In this document: one piece after another, positions 41,898 through 50,788 of the stretch
Layout: the number at the start of each line of letters is the position of its first letter
How positions within the stretch are numbered: position 1 is the stretch's first letter
Assembly (NCBI GenBank): GCA_964439265.1
Contig: CAYTOA010000012.1
Location: forward strand, 17,575-81,574
Source of the DNA: JAGVPT01 sp964439265
GTDB lineage: Bacteria > Bacteroidota > Ignavibacteria > UBA10030 > UBA8401
Direction: 5' to 3'
Length of the DNA stretch: 64,000 nucleotides
Made by a program: the position numbers and the translations under genes
The notes under the pieces: generated by a model
The model's input: the letters and a program-made list of their open reading frames with translations, nothing else
Told to the model about the DNA's origin: nothing
Databases searched by the model: none

Positions 41898-42200
41898 ATG
41901 GCCAAAGCGACAAAAGAAAAAGAGAAACCTGCAAAACGGAAAGTGAAGAAGATTGAAATTCTTCCCCTCGAAGCAGTTAATTACAAAATTCTTGTCACCG
42001 GCGTTGTTGTTGTGATACTAGGGTATGTTGCTCTTGGGATGGAACCGTGGGATGGATTTATGGCGTTAACTGTCGCCCCTATACTTCTCCTTGCCGGATA
42101 CTGCGTCATCATCCCGGTTGGGATCATGTACCGGAGGAAGAGAGTCGAAATTGTTTCCCCGGCGGCGGAGCAGCCAACTGGAGCGGTAACTCAAAGCTGA
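41898..42200 (+). CDS. DUF3098-family membrane protein
   Basis: 100 aa: a Lys-rich N-terminal tail (residues 1-22) and two membrane helices (about 31-50 and 57-80) with NYKILVTGVVVVILGYVAL and WDGFMALTVAPILLLAGY, the DUF3098 pattern found mainly in Bacteroidota and Chlorobiota. Function unknown. The family supports the FCB assignment of the genome. A convergent hairpin follows. Confidence 0.85.
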   Translation: MAKATKEKEKPAKRKVKKIEILPLEAVNYKILVTGVVVVILGYVALGMEPWDGFMALTVAPILLLAGYCVIIPVGIMYRRKRVEIVSPAAEQPTGAVTQS

Positions 42201-42212
42201 TGGGTGATAGAA

Positions 42213-42245
42213 GCCGCCGCGAAAAGCTTAGGTATATGCGGCGGC
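42213..42245. terminator. GC-rich hairpin between convergent genes
   Basis: GCCGCCGC (42213-42220) pairs perfectly with GCGGCGGC (42238-42245) across 17 nt. It lies between the ends of the DUF3098 and pit genes. There is no T tract, so its termination role is only likely. Confidence 0.55.
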
Positions 42246-42252
42246 ATTAAGT

Positions 42253-43242
42253 TTAGCGGAACAGAGGCGAAAGTACCCAGTACGTCAGTGCGGAAACAAG
42301 TGCTGAAAGCGGTATTGTTAGGATCCACGCTGTTACAATTCTCCCTGCAACTCCCCACCGAACGGCAGATAATCTTTTTGTTGCACCGACTCCCATGATA
42401 GCACCCGTGATGGTATGTGTGGTGCTCACGCTGATTCCCCAGAAGGCCGTGGCCAGCAGGGTGATCCCTCCGGCTGTTTCTGCGCAGAATCCGTCGGCCG
42501 GTTTTAGTTTAGTCACTTTTTGTCCCATCGTTTTCACGATCCTCCATCCTCCAAATAACGTCCCCGTTGCGATCGCGATATGCGAACAGATGATGACCCA
42601 AAACGGGACGTGAAACGTCGAGAGGTACCCCGCCGAGACGAGCAACCCCGTTATGATCCCCATTGTTTTTTGCGCATCGTTGGTTCCGTGCCCCAGACTA
42701 TAGAGCGCGGCGGACAGCAATTGAAGCCTTCGGAAAAGGCGATTGATCTTTGACGAAGGTTTCTTGTTGAAGATCCACATGAGGATGACCATCAGAACGA
42801 AGGCGATCAACATGCCGAAAAGGGGTGCAAGGACGATAAAGACGAGCGTCATTGTCCAGCCGCTGTAAAGAATTGCCCCGAATCCGGCTTTGGCAATCGC
42901 GGCCCCGGCATATCCTCCCATGAGGGCGTGCGACGAACTCGATGGGAGCCCTGAGTACCATGTGATGAGATTCCAGACGATTGCACCCAGCAAGCCGCAG
43001 AGTATCACGTACTCATTCACGCTTTCCAGTTTCACAAGCCCTGACCCGATGGTTTTTGCGACGCGGACCTCGAAGAGAAAAGCTGCAATCAAATTAAAAA
43101 AGGCAGCCCATACGACTGCCTTGCGGGGTGTCAGTACGCGGGTCGATACAATAGTGGCAATGGAATTTGCAGAATCGTGGAATCCGTTCAAGAAATCGAA
43201 AACTAACGCGACGAGTATAATGGAAACGATTAAGGTGAGCAT
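42253..43242 (-). CDS. pit: Inorganic phosphate transporter, Pit family
   Basis: A 329-aa inner-membrane protein with about ten hydrophobic segments. The two signature repeats are visible: FDFLNGFHDSANSIATIVST near the N-terminus and YSLGHGTNDAQKTMGII in the second half. It transports metal-phosphate complexes with protons at low affinity. The gene begins 21 nt after the DUF47 gene on the same strand, the standard pit-DUF47 pair. Confidence 0.95.
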   Translation of the reverse strand: MLTLIVSIILVALVFDFLNGFHDSANSIATIVSTRVLTPRKAVVWAAFFNLIAAFLFEVRVAKTIGSGLVKLESVNEYVILCGLLGAIVWNLITWYSGLPSSSSHALMGGYAGAAIAKAGFGAILYSGWTMTLVFIVLAPLFGMLIAFVLMVILMWIFNKKPSSKINRLFRRLQLLSAALYSLGHGTNDAQKTMGIITGLLVSAGYLSTFHVPFWVIICSHIAIATGTLFGGWRIVKTMGQKVTKLKPADGFCAETAGGITLLATAFWGISVSTTHTITGAIMGVGATKRLSAVRWGVAGRIVTAWILTIPLSALVSALTYWVLSPLFR

Positions 43243-43263
43243 GGTATCAAAGGGAATGAATGG

Positions 43264-43911
43264 TTAGGCATGCTTGATCACGATTCCTTCAAGCACGTTG
43301 GCGACGTCCTCGCATTTGTCCGTAGCGGTCTCTAATCCCACGTATATTTCTTTGAGTTTGATAATCTGGATCGGGTTCTTTTCTTTATCGAAGAGTTCAG
43401 CGACGGCTTGTTCGAATACTGCGTCGGCGGCGTTCTCGTACTCGTTGACCTTAAGGAAGACTTTTTGCAGTTCATCAAACTGCTGGATATTTCTCAATAG
43501 ATTTACGCCATGATGGAGCTCGTTGATGGAAAGCCTGAGGATCTCAGCCAATTGAGCCATCTTTGGCGGCCAGCTCTTCAATTTATAGAGAACAAACCGG
43601 CCTGCGCTTCCGTCCATATGGTCCAGGATGTCGTCGAGCGAAGACGCGAGGGTGTGAATGTCTTCTCTGTCCAACGGAGTGACAAATGTCGAATTCAGTT
43701 CAGAGAAAATCCTGTGCGTGATCGTATCGCCTTCATGTTCATGATCATGGATCTTGTTGATCAATACTCCTATTTCGGTCTTGTTCTTTGTAAGTGCGAT
43801 TTGTTTCATTACCTCTGCAGCTTTAACAAGGTTTTGAGCGGATTCTTCGAGCAGCGTAAAAAACTTATCGTCTTTTGGGAGAAGTCTTTGAATAAGTTGG
43901 TCAAATTTCAT
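43264..43911 (-). CDS. DUF47-family PhoU-like protein (Pit accessory)
   Basis: A 215-aa helical protein of the DUF47 family: FFTLLEESAQNLVKAAEVM, DHEHEGDTITHRIFSEL and FVTPLDREDIHTLASSLDDI are diagnostic. PhoU-like acidic helices probably bind metal ions and regulate the adjacent Pit transporter. It is first in the two-gene operon. Confidence 0.93.
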   Translation of the reverse strand: MKFDQLIQRLLPKDDKFFTLLEESAQNLVKAAEVMKQIALTKNKTEIGVLINKIHDHEHEGDTITHRIFSELNSTFVTPLDREDIHTLASSLDDILDHMDGSAGRFVLYKLKSWPPKMAQLAEILRLSINELHHGVNLLRNIQQFDELQKVFLKVNEYENAADAVFEQAVAELFDKEKNPIQIIKLKEIYVGLETATDKCEDVANVLEGIVIKHA

Positions 43912-44910
43912 CGGGAGGCCCTGGGGTTGGTTGCAGGAGTTATTATTTCCGGCCTAAAGGTACACATTATGTCTCTGTGATACAACGATTTTTTATAGGA
44001 AAAATGATATTGACAGAATCAGTCATAAAAAGGAATTGAGGCAATAGAAATAACGAATTACCGGGGCAACGCTGCCGCGGAACGACGGGTTTTTTCGATC
44101 GCAGACGAAAGAGGGAGTCAGTTGTTGTATTTGCTTTGCGTGTTTCAATCATGGATCCTTGATGTAGCACAGAATTACGCTCACAAAGGGAAAGAGAATC
44201 AGGAGCAGATCGTGAAATAGAAATAATTGTCTGAGATTATTATTTCTTTATGCATTTCGTCAAGCTTAGTAACGGGGGCACGGTTAGTACCTTGAGAGTG
44301 CTTACGGTAAGCCGCTGATCGCAACAAAATACGCGAAGCGTTGTACGGGAAAAGTCGAAATATTAATTGCCTTACCATACTCCACAGATTCTCGTGCCTT
44401 CAGTTGGTGACCTGAAGCACATTCGTGTCAGCGCGCCTTGACTTTCTTTTCCCTATCTCCCAAATTCTCCCTAAGTAAATGCACGTATTATTTTTGCGCT
44501 GAGATTTTTCCCGTCAGAGGGCAAATCCGTTTCGGCTCACGGACAAGCTCAAGAATTCCGGACCTGTGATCTTATTCTGCAGAATGCAGCGAATCGAGTC
44601 TTGGTGTCGGGAACCGTTCAGGGAGTCTTATTTGTGTTCAAGATGACAACCCGAAATAGCAGATGGGTAACTTTCTGGAGGCTGGTCGATGTTGCTTTCA
44701 AAATACTCATTCTGGCACTGGCCTGTAATTATTTACGTTCGCAGCCCAATCTCATCAGGGCTTCTTTTGGATCGAATTCGAAATCAAGTAATACAGGTAC
44801 TCAGCTTGGCCTGAAATAATATCTGGTCGAGAACCTCGGATATTGTTGCAAATTAGCATAAGTCCGTGGAATTGGATGTGAGATGAAATCACTGAAGAGA
44901 GAGGTGAACG
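43912..44910. other. About 1 kb without a convincing gene
   Basis: A GTG-initiated frame at 44601-44819 (72 codons, one hydrophobic stretch) is not supported by a ribosome site or a recognisable family. No tRNA, strong hairpin or repeat is seen. The region could hold the promoter of the DUF47-pit operon at its left end or an unrecognised ncRNA. Confidence 0.4.
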
Positions 44911-45174
44911 ATGAACCAGCTAACGACAGAAGAGACAAGAAGAATTGTGTTGGATGCATCAGTCCTAAGGGCGAGATACCAATATGAGGATGCTATTCGC
45001 TTGATTCAAAAGAATATCGAGTCATTTGACCCCAATCTGAAACTCAAAGGGTACCTGGAAATGTTTTATTCCAGCAGGGACGGAGGCGATCATGAATTTG
45101 CCAAAAAAGTGGCAAAATTAATCGCAAAAGACGATCCAAAGCTGCCGCCTATTCAGGACTATCTGAAAGAGTAA
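44911..45174 (+). CDS. Small hypothetical helical protein
   Basis: 87 aa, mostly helical. RYQYEDAIRLIQKNIESFDP and GGDHEFAKKVAKLIAKDDP have the look of one or two TPR-like hairpins. The ribosome site (AGAGAGGTGAACGATG) is good. It is isolated between long gaps; function unknown. Confidence 0.6.
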   Translation: MNQLTTEETRRIVLDASVLRARYQYEDAIRLIQKNIESFDPNLKLKGYLEMFYSSRDGGDHEFAKKVAKLIAKDDPKLPPIQDYLKE

Positions 45175-45634
45175 CCACTTAGGTCTTCGCAGGAACGGCG
45201 GTAAAACAGAACCTGCCGGTCCGCGATACGATCGTGCGGCATCGCAAGCGGAAGGTTGAAGCAATAGCCGCAACTCGTCAGGGAAGATCGTGCAACGCCA
45301 TAATTTTGGGGGATGTAGATTGACTTTTCCCGGCTTGGACAAATGGGAGTATTGCAAGTAAACACAAATATTTAGGATCTAGAGAAATACATCGTTAAGA
45401 GTCTTCTCAATAAGTGATCTGACCCGCCGATCATTAACATTTCTCAAGAACTGTTAAGCCTCCTGCGTTGGAGTTCTCAAAACCAACCTTCTTCTCCCAA
45501 GCATAAAAAAGCATTTGTTTAATCCTCATTTTTTCGTATATTTTTTGGATGAGTTATTTCTGGCGCAACTCTCCACCCAACAGATGAACTGTTAGGTGAT
45601 AGAAAATCGAAATTGCCCTGAAATAGTAAGAGTC
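45175..45634. other. Gene-free stretch before tRNA-Lys
   Basis: 460 nt with no frame I can support. It must contain the promoter of tRNA-Lys near its right end. No clear repeat was found. Confidence 0.4.
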
Positions 45635-45706
45635 GAGCGCGTAGCTCAGGGGTAGAGCATCTGCCTTTTAAGCAGAGGGTCGGTGGTTCGAGCCCACCCG
45701 CGCTCA
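45635..45706 (+). tRNA. tRNA-Lys (anticodon TTT)
   Basis: Cloverleaf: acceptor GAGCGCG/CGCGCTC, D-arm GCTCAGGGGTAGAGC, anticodon arm TCTGC-CTTTTAA-GCAGA, variable GGGTC, T-arm GGTGG-TTCGAGC-CCACC and discriminator A. CCA is not encoded. Confidence 0.96.
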
Positions 45707-45746
45707 CAAATACGGAGTGTATCATTTACGTAACGTTTTTTAAAGG

Positions 45747-45775
45747 GCCTGGTCATTATCGTGATCAGGCTTTTT
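45747..45775 (+). terminator. Terminator downstream of tRNA-Lys
   Basis: GCCTGGTCA (45747-45755) pairs with TGATCAGGC (45762-45770, one G-U) around a 6-nt loop, followed by TTTTTGTTGT. Confidence 0.85.
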
Positions 45776-45972
45776 GTTGTCGACTTGATACCCGGCACAT
45801 CATAGGCAGATCACGCGCCTGATATTTCAATAGAACATTATGCCGATTTAAATGTAAGTCAGCTCCGGCAACCTCTCATGAACCATCACCCGCCCGGCCG
45901 CTCGAATTGCGCAATCGAGAATAATTGGCTACTTTCAATTTACATTTTCTCATCATATTCCTTTGAGGGCTC

Positions 45973-47823
45973 ATGAAACGGCACGTTCTCTCGCTTTGTG
46001 TCATTCTTTTCTCCCAAGGCTTATTCGCTCAAGATCCCCGTGTGGATAAGGTCGAACCGCCGAACTGGTGGGCGGACATGAAGCACAACAAGATCCAATT
46101 GATGGTTTACGGCGAAGATTTGGACAGCGTGCAAGTGAAGTCCCTTTCAAGTGATATCACTGTGCTGAAAACATATCCACTTTCCAACTCTTCCTACGCG
46201 TTCATTGATATTGAAATCAAAAAGAGCGCACAACCCGGCATACCAACGCTGGCTCTTTCGTCACGCAAGGGGAGTACCAAGCTGAGATTCCCTTTGTTCA
46301 AGCGAAGAAAGTCTGATGCCGAGCACCACGGATTCAATTCTTCCGATGTCATTTACCTTATTGTTCCCGATCGGTTTGCAAACGGAGATACAACGAACGA
46401 CAACATCAAGGGGATGCCGGATGGGCTGAGACGGGGCGACCCGCTTGGTAGGCATGGGGGCGATTTACAAGGCGTTATTTCCAAGCTCGATTATTTCAAC
46501 GGCCTCGGCGTTACGACGTTGTGGCTTACTCCCGTGATCGAAAATAATGCACCGTTTGTAAGCTATCATGGATACGCAGCAACCGATTTGTATAAGGTCG
46601 ATGCTCGCTTTGGAAGCAATGATCTCTATAAAGAGTTTGTTCGTCAGGCTCACGAACACAAACTTAAAGTAATTATGGATCACGTGAACAATCATATCAG
46701 CATCAATCATCCCTGGATCAAAAACCTTCCGACACCGGATTGGTTGAACGGGACGCCGCAAAGTCACCAGGGGCCGTTTCATTCAAAGCCGGAATTAGAT
46801 GACATTCACACCGATTCGCTGACAAAACAGCGGGCGCCGAACGGCTGGTTCAATGATCAGATGCCCGATTTAAACCAGACCAACCCATTCGTCGGAGAGT
46901 ATTTGAAGCAAAGCACACTTTGGTGGATTGAGTTCAGCGGAGTTGACGGCATTCGCGAGGATACGTACCCGTACATCGATCCAAAATTCCGGGAGGAATG
47001 GTGCAGGTACGTTTTGGATGAATATCCGCGATTCAATATTGTCGGCGAAGTATGGGTGCAAGACCCTGTGTTCGTTGCTCCGTATCAACGAGGAAGTTAT
47101 TTCCCGCGAAGCATTAAACCGGAGCTTCCCGCTCTTATGGATTTTGGTTTATACGACGCGTTTCTCAAGACGTTTGCCGACACTGCCGGGAGGATCGAGA
47201 ATGTGTTCACCACTCTTGCGAAAGATTTTCTTTATCCAAACCCGGACAACCTTGTGATCTTCCTTGACAACCACGACATACGGCGCACCATGTTCAACCT
47301 GAACGGCGATGTGAAGCGCTTTAAGCTTGAACTGATGACACTCTTAACGACGCGCGGGATTCCGCAACTGTTGTACGGAACGGAGATCGGAATGAAAGGG
47401 GGGACGGAAGATGGTACGCTTCGGGCAGATTTTCCCGGAGGCTTCCCGAACGATCAGCGCGATGCATTTTCAGAAAATGGAAGAACCAAGCAAGAAAACG
47501 ATATTTTTGATTTTACACAACAGCTTTTGAAGATTCGTTCGACACACAAAAGCCTTCAGCGAGGCTCGCTAATTCACTACAAACCAAGGAATGAAGTGTA
47601 TGTCTATTTTAGAATATTGAATAATGAGCGTATCATGGTGGTGATCAATCATAACACCGGAAAACAAGTTGTCGACCTCTCGCCTTTCGTATATCATTTG
47701 CTTGGAGGCGATGCATTGCGGAATGTGATAACGGGGACTGAAACAAAATTGTCCGGAACTAGATATCTTGATCTTGAAGGAATGTCTGGGATGATCTTTG
47801 AAATTGTCCATGCGCAACAATAG
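45973..47823 (+). CDS. Secreted GH13 amylase (cyclomaltodextrinase/neopullulanase type)
   Basis: 616 aa. A Sec signal (residues 1-19, ending GLFAQ) is followed by an N-terminal beta-sandwich (cyclomaltodextrinase-N-like: VEPPNWWADMKHNKIQLMVY) and a GH13 barrel: IYLIVPDRFANGD, VIMDHVNNH (region I), GIREDTYPYID (region II, Arg and nucleophile Asp), NIVGEVWV (region III Glu) and IFLDNHDIRR (region IV). It probably degrades maltodextrins in the periplasm, like SusA-type enzymes. It stands alone, with a terminator behind it. Confidence 0.93.
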   Translation: MKRHVLSLCVILFSQGLFAQDPRVDKVEPPNWWADMKHNKIQLMVYGEDLDSVQVKSLSSDITVLKTYPLSNSSYAFIDIEIKKSAQPGIPTLALSSRKGSTKLRFPLFKRRKSDAEHHGFNSSDVIYLIVPDRFANGDTTNDNIKGMPDGLRRGDPLGRHGGDLQGVISKLDYFNGLGVTTLWLTPVIENNAPFVSYHGYAATDLYKVDARFGSNDLYKEFVRQAHEHKLKVIMDHVNNHISINHPWIKNLPTPDWLNGTPQSHQGPFHSKPELDDIHTDSLTKQRAPNGWFNDQMPDLNQTNPFVGEYLKQSTLWWIEFSGVDGIREDTYPYIDPKFREEWCRYVLDEYPRFNIVGEVWVQDPVFVAPYQRGSYFPRSIKPELPALMDFGLYDAFLKTFADTAGRIENVFTTLAKDFLYPNPDNLVIFLDNHDIRRTMFNLNGDVKRFKLELMTLLTTRGIPQLLYGTEIGMKGGTEDGTLRADFPGGFPNDQRDAFSENGRTKQENDIFDFTQQLLKIRSTHKSLQRGSLIHYKPRNEVYVYFRILNNERIMVVINHNTGKQVVDLSPFVYHLLGGDALRNVITGTETKLSGTRYLDLEGMSGMIFEIVHAQQ

Positions 47824-47863
47824 CGGCGTTAGCGTCCATACATGGAGACGCTCACCACATAAA

Positions 47864-47903
47864 AAAACGGATTCAAAGAGTTCCTTTCTTTGAATCCGTT
47901 CTT
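47864..47903 (+). terminator. Terminator after the secreted GH13 gene
   Basis: A 12-bp perfect stem ACGGATTCAAAG / CTTTGAATCCGT (47867-47878 and 47888-47899) with A-rich upstream and TTCTTT downstream flanks. It probably works for both this gene and the convergent queF. Confidence 0.85.
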
Positions 47904-47949
47904 TAAGAAACGATGACTGGGGTCTTACGTTGTCACTGTATCCGACACC

Positions 47950-48336
47950 TCACAGTGTCCCTTCACTGCATGTCGTATCAAATCCTCCTCTGGTATTATA
48001 GATCGTCGTAACTTTCAGCCGGTTCGTTGCGAGCGTTTTCCTGAGGTCGGCATAAATTCTCTTCGTGACGCCTTCCTGAAATATGCCGACCATCCGAAAT
48101 GAAATGAAATAATACTTCAACGATCTGAGCTCGATGCACTTTCCCCCCGCAGGATAATATTCGATAACAACCCTGGCAATATCGGGAAGACCGCTGAAAG
48201 GGCAGACGGCGGAGAATTCATCTGTTTCCGTTCGAATATATTGATCCGGGCTGTCGAAGGGAAAGGTTTCCATGAAGTCCGGACGTATGTGTGATTCATC
48301 AAGAAATTCGAACGACCTTCCTTCAGCGGTGAACAA
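47950..48336 (-). CDS. queF: NADPH-dependent preQ0 reductase QueF (short form)
   Basis: 128 aa, the unimodular type I QueF. It reduces the nitrile of preQ0 to preQ1. Active-site segment: DEFSAVCPFSGLPD (nucleophile Cys in VCPFSG), then CIELRSLKYYFISFR with the substrate-binding Glu and the NADPH-motif ELRSLKYY, and IYADLRKTL. The last stretch YNTRGGFDTTC is typical. It is divergent from queC 262 nt away. Confidence 0.95.
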   Translation of the reverse strand: MFTAEGRSFEFLDESHIRPDFMETFPFDSPDQYIRTETDEFSAVCPFSGLPDIARVVIEYYPAGGKCIELRSLKYYFISFRMVGIFQEGVTKRIYADLRKTLATNRLKVTTIYNTRGGFDTTCSEGTL

Positions 48337-48412
48337 TGTGTTCCTCTATCGAGAGATGGTTGTGGTATATTGTAATAAGATCAGTAGTGTCCAAGGATGA
48401 GATTGTTGCGAG

Positions 48413-48490
48413 AGGTGACGGACACCTTACCGTTTTGCCCGGCCCAATCTTTTGACACATTGGATTATTAAGGCAAGGTGTCCGTCACCT
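48413..48490. repeat. Palindromic GGTGACGGACACC element (REP-like)
   Basis: A perfect 16-bp inverted repeat: AGGTGACGGACACCTT (48413-48428) and AAGGTGTCCGTCACCT (48475-48490) with 46 nt between. It lies in the queF-queC intergenic region. Similar 'GGTG-CACC' palindromes are common in environmental genomes as REP-like elements mobilised by RAYT transposases; none is encoded in this window. Confidence 0.7.
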
Positions 48491-48598
48491 TGCCAAACTT
48501 GATCACGACTTGAAGATCGTCCCGGTTTGAAATCACTTTTTTTTTCAGTACACTAACAATATCAAAATTTTCACGAAAGCGCAAGTTACCGAGGGAAA

Positions 48599-49303
48599 AT
48601 GCCTGAGAAATTGAAAAAGGCTGTCGTTTTGCTGAGCGGAGGCCTCGATTCCACGACAACATTGGCCGTTGCGCAAAAAGAAGGGTACGGCATTCTTGCA
48701 CTTTCGTTCGATTATGGGCAGCGTCATGATTTCGAAATCACAGCTGCAAGAAAGATCGCCGCAGCATCTGGAGTAATAAAGCACGTCGTTGCAAAAATTG
48801 ACCTTCGGGAATTTGGCGGCTCAGCCCTTACGAGCGACCTTGAGGTCCCAAAGAACCGGAATCTGGATGAAATGTCTCACCGAATACCGATCACGTATGT
48901 CCCCGCTCGCAACACGATCTTTCTTTCTTTCGCGCTGGCGTGGGCTGAAGTGGAATCCGCAAACGATGTATTCATAGGTGTGAATGCTCTTGACTACAGC
49001 GGTTATCCCGACTGTCGGCCGGAGTACATTGCGGCATTTCAGGCAATGGCCAATCTTGCAACCAAGGCCGGAGTCGAGAATCATCAACAACTGAAAGTCC
49101 ATACGCCTCTGATAATGCTCTCCAAGGCCCAGATCATTAAAACGGGAATCGAACTGGGCGTCGACTATTCCCGTACAAGCTCGTGCTACGATCCTTCTCC
49201 GGCAGGAGAAGCGTGCGGAGAGTGCGATGCATGCCAGCTGAGATTGAAAGGATTTTCCGAAAATCACTTGAGGGATCCGATCTCTTACAAAAGGAGATCG
49301 TAG
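48599..49303 (+). CDS. queC: 7-cyano-7-deazaguanine synthase QueC
   Basis: A 234-aa ATP-dependent enzyme making preQ0 from 7-carboxy-7-deazaguanine. The PP-loop is VVLLSGGLDSTTTLAVA (residues about 9-25), FDYGQRHDFE follows, and the zinc motif is CYDPSPAGEACGECDACQLR (four Cys). Start at 48599 with GAGGGAAAATG. First gene of queC-queE-queD. Confidence 0.97.
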   Translation: MPEKLKKAVVLLSGGLDSTTTLAVAQKEGYGILALSFDYGQRHDFEITAARKIAAASGVIKHVVAKIDLREFGGSALTSDLEVPKNRNLDEMSHRIPITYVPARNTIFLSFALAWAEVESANDVFIGVNALDYSGYPDCRPEYIAAFQAMANLATKAGVENHQQLKVHTPLIMLSKAQIIKTGIELGVDYSRTSSCYDPSPAGEACGECDACQLRLKGFSENHLRDPISYKRRS

Positions 49304-49312
49304 GCGAGGACC

Positions 49313-49954
49313 ATGGGATACGCGGTGAAAGAAATATACTATACGCTTCAGGGCGAGGGTGCACACACGGGAAGAGCCGCGGTCTTTTGCCGGTTTGCCG
49401 GGTGCAATCTCTGGAGTGGGAGGGAAGAGGATCGATCGTCCGCTGTCTGCAAGTTTTGCGACACAGATTTTTTTGGCGTGGACGGACCGGGAGGAGGACA
49501 GTTTAGTTCTGCTCAGGACCTCGCAAAAGCCGTAAAGGATAAATGGCCTGAACACGGTTCCTCTCACGCTCAACCGTTCCTTGTTTGCACCGGTGGCGAG
49601 CCTCTCCTGCAGCTTGATGACGATCTGGTGAATGCTTTTCATGACCAGGGATTTGAAGTTGCAATCGAAACAAATGGGACGAAAATTTCTCCGCCTGCCG
49701 TGGATTGGGTATGTGTAAGCCCAAAATCGGGGGCAGAATTGGTCCTGAAATCGGGCGACGAACTCAAATTGGTTTTCCCACAGCCGGGCGCTGAACCGGA
49801 GCTTTTCAATACTCTTCGGTTTGATCATTTTTTTCTCCAGCCGATGGATGGACCCTTCCGGACCGAAAACACCAAGCTGGTTCAGGATTATTGTTTAAAG
49901 CATCCTCAATGGAGAATAAGTTTACAGACACATAAAATATTGGGTATCCCGTAG
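49313..49954 (+). CDS. queE: 7-carboxy-7-deazaguanine synthase QueE
   Basis: A 213-aa radical-SAM enzyme that rearranges carboxytetrahydropterin to 7-carboxy-7-deazaguanine. The cluster motif has the QueE-specific long spacing: Cys in FAGCNLW, 14 residues, then CKFCDTDFFG (CX14CX2C). The start EIYYTLQGEGAHTGR and VCTGGEPLLQ are diagnostic. It begins 9 nt after queC. Confidence 0.96.
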   Translation: MGYAVKEIYYTLQGEGAHTGRAAVFCRFAGCNLWSGREEDRSSAVCKFCDTDFFGVDGPGGGQFSSAQDLAKAVKDKWPEHGSSHAQPFLVCTGGEPLLQLDDDLVNAFHDQGFEVAIETNGTKISPPAVDWVCVSPKSGAELVLKSGDELKLVFPQPGAEPELFNTLRFDHFFLQPMDGPFRTENTKLVQDYCLKHPQWRISLQTHKILGIP

Positions 49955-49965
49955 GGAGTATTCGC

Positions 49966-50331
49966 ATGACAATATTCAAAGAAATTAGTTTTGAGGCCGC
50001 ACATCTTCTGCCGCACGTTCCCGAGGGACATAAGTGCCGCCGGCTGCATGGCCACTCGTACATTGTCCAGATTTATGTAACGGGACCCATCGACACCAAG
50101 GTCGGATGGGTTATGGATTTTGGCGATCTGAAAGAAGCAGCTGAGCCCATTATCAGTCAGCTCGATCACCACTACCTCAATGACATACCGGGTCTGGAAA
50201 ATCCGACATGCGAAATTCTCGCGCGCTGGATATGGAACCGGCTTCGCCCGCTCATACCCAAACTTGCTAAAGTCATCGTAAAGGAGACTCCCACCTCAGG
50301 GTGTATCTACCTGGGAGAAGATGATTTATGA
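49966..50331 (+). CDS. queD: 6-carboxy-5,6,7,8-tetrahydropterin synthase QueD
   Basis: A 121-aa enzyme of the PTPS fold supplying the substrate of QueE. Zinc ligands and catalytic residues appear in FEAAHLLPHVPEGHKCRR LHGHSY (Cys and the HxH pair), WVMDFGDLKE, LDHHYLND and the C-terminal Glu in VKETPTSGCIY. Last gene of the three-gene operon, 11 nt after queE. With queF, the full route from dihydroneopterin triphosphate to preQ1 is present; folE is elsewhere. Confidence 0.97.
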   Translation: MTIFKEISFEAAHLLPHVPEGHKCRRLHGHSYIVQIYVTGPIDTKVGWVMDFGDLKEAAEPIISQLDHHYLNDIPGLENPTCEILARWIWNRLRPLIPKLAKVIVKETPTSGCIYLGEDDL

Positions 50332-50788
50332 AATTGATTTCTCTCTGGACGAGGATGGAATTCTGATTTTCGTCATACTCCCCTTATTCTCCTCTACCTG
50401 ATCGACCGCTTCCTGAAAAACAAAGCTAATGCACTTCTTTCTCTCGATCAGCAAATAGGTCGGTCCGGGTTCAACAATTCACTCCAATCCTCAAAGCTCT
50501 CTTAGCAAGCTACTCTATAGAGTGACGCGGTGAGAGCGCGCTTCCCACGCCATTGTCAAAAATAAGAGCACCTACAAGTGATTTCTTTAATTTGACAATC
50601 CTGGAAAGAAGAGGAGACGATTTTGGCGATTCTTATTAAAGAACTTTCGGCGCAATTCTTGTATGTTTGCATTCCAATGAACGTTGCTATTTCAAATAGG
50701 CGTTTTCCGATTCGGCTCGCGAGTCTACACTATAGAATGAATAGAGAGTCTTACACGCAATTCAAGAAAGATCCAGCCCAGGTTTTTT
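50332..50788. other. Gene-free stretch between queD and etfB
   Basis: 457 nt without a supportable gene or a clear terminator. It contains an isolated TTGACA (50592-50597) without a matching -10, and an AT-rich segment at 50680-50790 that may be the etf promoter region. Confidence 0.4.

Noticed and set aside
44601..44819. 72-codon GTG frame with a hydrophobic stretch
   Set aside because: No ribosome site, no family resemblance, in an otherwise gene-free region.
48337..48598. preQ1 riboswitch ahead of queC or queF
   Set aside because: I looked for the small H-type pseudoknot with an A-rich tail and did not find one; the region is occupied by a palindromic repeat.
48821..49828. 335-codon minus-strand frame
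   Set aside because: Antisense to queC and queE, both of which are complete with catalytic motifs.
50707..50733. Second LexA-type site (ACACTATAG) upstream of etfB
   Set aside because: Only one half-site with no partner at the spacing seen at lexA; likely chance in AT-rich DNA.
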